NCBI GenBank assembly: GCA_950295325.1
Contig: OX485804.1
Location: forward strand, 52,068,429-52,132,428
DNA from: Polytrichum commune
Taxonomy: Eukaryota > Streptophyta > Polytrichopsida > Polytrichales > Polytrichaceae
Direction of reading: 5' to 3'
Length of the DNA: 64,000 nucleotides
The notes beneath the pieces are model-generated. The model was not told where the DNA came from and made no database searches. It saw only the letters and a program-made list of their open reading frames with translations. Position numbers and translations under genes: made by a program. The number at the start of each line of letters is the position of its first letter. Position 1 is the stretch's first letter. Below, one piece after another: positions 60,710 to 64,000 of the stretch.

Positions 60710-61010
60710 AGAGGTGTGCTAGCAACTTACGTGGTATTCCCCCTCTCTCCTCACATGAACATGCTCTAAAAGGGTGAATTAACACGTGAATTAGGTTCAA
60801 GTTAGGTAGTCCCACAATGAAGGGTGGGGTGAAGGGTGGGCTCGGCCTGCTTTAGCCTTTCCGCAAGGCTGCCTGCCTGCTATGGGCCCAAGTTTAGAAG
60901 CGGAAGCTTATTTTGCATGTGAACTGATATTTCCATCCACTGGCTGTCTATGGATGGGGAACCGGCTTGCAGGCAACCAGGCCTCGGGAACACCCAACCC
61001 ACACCACATA

Positions 61011-61319
61011 GAAGACCATTGGACTACTAAATAAAACCATAAAATAAAAACGTCCATGTTATCATGACCATAGAAGACCATCGGACTACTAAATAAAACA
61101 TAAAATAAAAACGTCCATGTTATCATGACCATAGAAGACCATCGGACTACTAAATAAAACCATAAAATAAAAACGTCCATGTTATCATGACCATAGAAGA
61201 CCATCGGACTACTAAATAAAACCATAAAATAAAAACGTCCATGTTATCATGACCATAGAAGACCACCAGACTACTAAATAAAACCATAAAATAAAAACGT
61301 CCATGTTATCATGACCATC
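61011..61319. repeat. Five-unit minisatellite, 62-bp period
   Basis: Unit starts 'gaagaccatcggactactaa' and ends 'gttatcatgaccata'. Starts are at 61011, 61073, 61134, 61196 and 61258 (one unit is 61 bp by loss of a C). Copies differ at only a few bases, so it is young. The minus-strand open frame across it is a repeat artefact. Confidence 0.93.
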
Positions 61320-61478
61320 GTCCAAACTTACACAACGTGAACAAATTTAGCACGCACTCTCCGATGTTGTGGGAGTTGGTGATAGGTAGGCTCATACTAA
61401 TTTCTAACTTAGTGGTTGAGTGAGCGTATTAAAAGGTGGTAAGCTTTTGTGGGCCTTGTCATGTGGTCACTCGTCTTA

Positions 61479-61985
61479 GGGCCACTTCAAAGTTCACACA
61501 CGAGCCAAGAGGCGTGACCATGAAATTGTGAGAGTCCAAGAGAAAGTGTTGAAAGGCCGTCCCAACACATCTCCGAAATCATGTAGAGTGGTCACGGATT
61601 CTCAAGTGTAGTGTGAAGTCGTATGTGACCGGGTCCTCAACCATATGCTATTTCAATGATTTTCTATTCATGCGGGGTCCTCATGCATGATGAAATAGAA
61701 TCAATCAACGTTTGTGAGCGTACGGAGTGCCATGGTCTCCTGGTTTTGTGTTAGGCCTACCTCCAAGAGGTGGTTTTTGAAAATAGTCCAAGTGACCATG
61801 AAACATGATCCGTTGGATGCCATGTAGGAATCCATGCAGACTTTACATCCATCTTGCATTCACATACTCCGTTGGTCCCTCAAACATAGTGTGAAGCGAA
61901 CTTGGACCGGCTCTGCCTTTTCCACCTATGAGAGTGCTTGAAGTGTAATGGTGATAGGCTCTCAGTCCCGTGTGTGAAGTGGCTC
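61479..61985. mobile_element. Harbinger-like MITE, family A, inverted orientation
   Basis: Left end GGGCCACTTCAAAGTTCACA, with a small internal insertion, preceded by TTA; right end GTGTGAAGTGGCTC followed by ATA. 507 bp, reverse orientation relative to the copies at 39.7, 41.3 and 52.4 kb ('gtggtttttgaaaatagtcc', 'catgtaggaatccatgcaga'). Confidence 0.72.
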
Positions 61986-62210
61986 ATAATAACCACATGC
62001 CTATATTTGACTCGTAAGTAAGTTATGCGGCAACGTTGAGATTTGCACCCGTGAAATGTCTGTCACATTTGCATCATGTATACATTTGGGTTTGTGATTC
62101 ATTTCAGGCATATGAGGGTTTTTGACAGGTGCAAAACTCAACCCTCGTATGTGGGGCTCGGGTGTCATTCAATTATTTTTCTTCATTGGACACATGTATG
62201 TGATGGGTGT

Positions 62211-62632
62211 CACGGGGAGGTCACTTCATTGTAAAGTTGAACAACCATGTGTGAACATTTTACATGTAAAAATTCAATACCTTTTACATAAAGCATCATC
62301 AAAATGGGTTAAAATTTTATCAATTTTTGTTCATGAGTAGATATACACGGTACCTATTACATAGTGAAAAATGATAACTAAATTTGATGACCTATTTTTT
62401 ATATAAAACATACCGTTTCTAATTAGAATGACGTAGAATTGAACTAAAAAATTACTAAGAAACATGAAGATGACTAAAAATTTCAAAAAAATCTACAAAA
62501 GATACTATCAATGATTATGTATATGTAGACAAAATATCATAAAATCTAAAATTATCTATGGCATGTAATATAGGGGTAGTAAACTTTGTTCACACGTGGT
62601 GTTCAACTTGACAATGGAGTGACCTCCCCGTG
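62211..62632. mobile_element. hAT-like MITE with 8-bp duplication ATGGGTGT
   Basis: A 422-bp element with symmetric ends CACGGGGAGGTCACTTCATT and its complement (one mismatch in the first 20 bases, about 45 bp of TIR in all). A perfect 8-bp duplication ATGGGTGT lies at 62203-62210 and 62633-62640. It is unrelated in sequence to the CAATG hAT family. It is inserted in a family D repeat; 27385-27400 ('ggtgtgtggttaggtga') looks like the empty site. Confidence 0.83.
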
Positions 62633-62640
62633 ATGGGTGT

Positions 62641-63932
62641 ATGGTTAGGTGACGACCAAAGGACAACCATCGTAAAAGACACATGTTTAAAAGAGATTGG
62701 ACAATGTCTACAAACTTTTTTTTACTACTCTACACTCAATAATTAACACTATCATTGGGAGGACTTATGTATTCAGCTAAGGAATCAACAAACATGCACT
62801 TCCGATAGCCATGACTAAATCGGGGGTGGGGGTGTCCCATTTTTTAGCACGGTAATTGTTGATGTTTCATCATATATTTGCTATTGCAACACACACATGG
62901 AAACAATGTTTCATGAGCCACTTAACACCAACATGTCTTTTAAGGCATGGTTTTGTCGCAAAAAATGAACAACATAAAGACACGAGAATGGACTATGTGC
63001 TCAAAATCTAGGCATTGTTCTAGGTTCATGCAATGTCATTGCAAGAATGTAATGTAGGGCGCGCTTCAATGTGCCAACCAAGTAGGCGGAAGCAATAATG
63101 TGTTGTGGGCACTTCCAACTCCACATTTTTTTTTGGGATTGATGGACATGGACCATGAATTGTCTCATATGGTCAGCAATTGCAAATCGCAAAGAATACC
63201 GATTTGAGTTTTAGAAGTGGAGATGAGGTGCAGATGTCACAAGAGGACTAAGTGATGATCATATATTCCTCTTTAAACCATCGTATGCACTCTCTCAATG
63301 AAGCTAATTATTGGACCTAGAATGTTGTCTAAATTGCAAGCACATAGTCCAATATCATTATGACACACGGTCTTTAAATGTACGTTCTTAACTACAAGCC
63401 TTGCCATATGTCCATGAAGTATAGGTGTCCAATTCCAAAACTTCGCCACATAAGATCGACATGCCTTAATTGCCCCTCCCCCAATCTACATGGAACTATG
63501 TTTAGATTGTACATGCTTAAACAATAGTTAGTGGCTAGTTGAATTGTAGTTTGGAAGTCGAAGTTGAAGTTTAAGGAGGAAGAGTCGATTGTCTCTCTCT
63601 TTCCAGAACTATAAATTTGATTTTTTTATTTCAGAAGGAAAAAACTCAATCTACAAACACACAATGTCGTGGACTTGAAGTCACGAGACTGTGCTTAGCC
63701 GGAGCGTCTGTAGGGGCTCCGCCTGCCCTCCAATTGCTTAGCCATACCTTAATTTGTAGAAACATGATGGTGTGGACCCGAAGTCCCATGGAAAGCTTGG
63801 CCAATAAATCGTAACAAATCATGTCCAGATCGACGCAAACAACATTGATGAAATCTTAACTTCTTTTGTTGGAACATTTGGCACATGGAAGTATGGCCTA
63901 ACATTCCATGTGTTTACATAGACAACAACACG

Positions 63933-63985
<53 letters not shown>

Positions 63986-64000
63986 GTTTGGAAGTTGAAG
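62641..64000. repeat. Family D and E copies to the window end
   Basis: 62690-62900 is family D ('ggaggacttatgtattcag', 'caacaaacatgcacttccga'). 63240-63470 is family E ('tattggacctagaatgttgt', 'ttgccatatgtccatgaagt'). A pure (CT)n microsatellite lies at 63934-63980. No gene is recognised. Confidence 0.5.

Noticed and set aside
60908..61225. A 105-residue minus-strand frame with internal repeats.
   Set aside because: It is produced by the 62-bp minisatellite and does not resemble a protein.
1..64000. CRISPR arrays, prokaryotic operons, integrated virus or organelle DNA.
   Set aside because: No regular short spacer-repeat arrays, no intronless gene cluster, no capsid or integrase-like coding sequence and no recognisable plastid or mitochondrial genes were seen.

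Overview
This window is nuclear DNA of a land plant. Three genes with GT-AG introns, all on the minus strand, sit in a gene-poor, AT-rich background crowded with small transposons and their debris. The genes are: a CxxC-rich SSUH2-like protein (positions 1 to about 4.85 kb, C-terminus off the left edge, 5' end unresolved); a complete PLASTID MOVEMENT IMPAIRED1 (PMI1)-type NT-C2 protein (10.4-15.5 kb, four coding exons, 1421 residues); and a complete ornithine decarboxylase (32.5-36.1 kb, four coding exons, 476 residues). For PMI1 and ODC every splice phase fits and the joined reading frames stay open. PMI1 is plant-specific. The intron-rich ODC and the high repeat content make me lean, with low confidence, towards a seed-free vascular plant or another non-angiosperm with a large genome. 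I cannot name the species.

Layout: 0-6.9 kb, SSUH2-like gene with introns full of hairpin MITEs and a 5S-rRNA-derived SINE. 7.2-10.1 kb, a Harbinger-like MITE and repeat debris. 10.4-17.1 kb, PMI1 gene and its GC-rich upstream region. 17.1-32.4 kb, transposon field (Harbinger-like MITEs with TTA/TAA target duplications, hAT MITEs with 8-bp duplications, a pogo-type MITE with TA duplication). 32.5-37.4 kb, ODC gene and GC-rich upstream region; its first intron is a degenerate tandem array. 37.5-64 kb, transposon field with nested MITEs, a decayed pogo/Tigger transposase, a three-unit 430-bp tandem array, a Mutator-like MITE, a decayed LINE and a 62-bp minisatellite.

The three genes do not form a pathway or operon. 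PMI1 acts in light-driven chloroplast positioning, ODC makes putrescine for polyamine synthesis, and the SSUH2-like protein has no known plant function. I found no tRNA or full rRNA gene, CRISPR array or prokaryote-like system. The most interesting content is transposon biology: clean nested insertions that can be dated relative to one another, a 5S-headed SINE, tandem amplification inside MITEs and inside an intron, and a partial exon duplication in the SSUH2-like gene. All similarity statements come from reading the sequence by eye; no database search was run.
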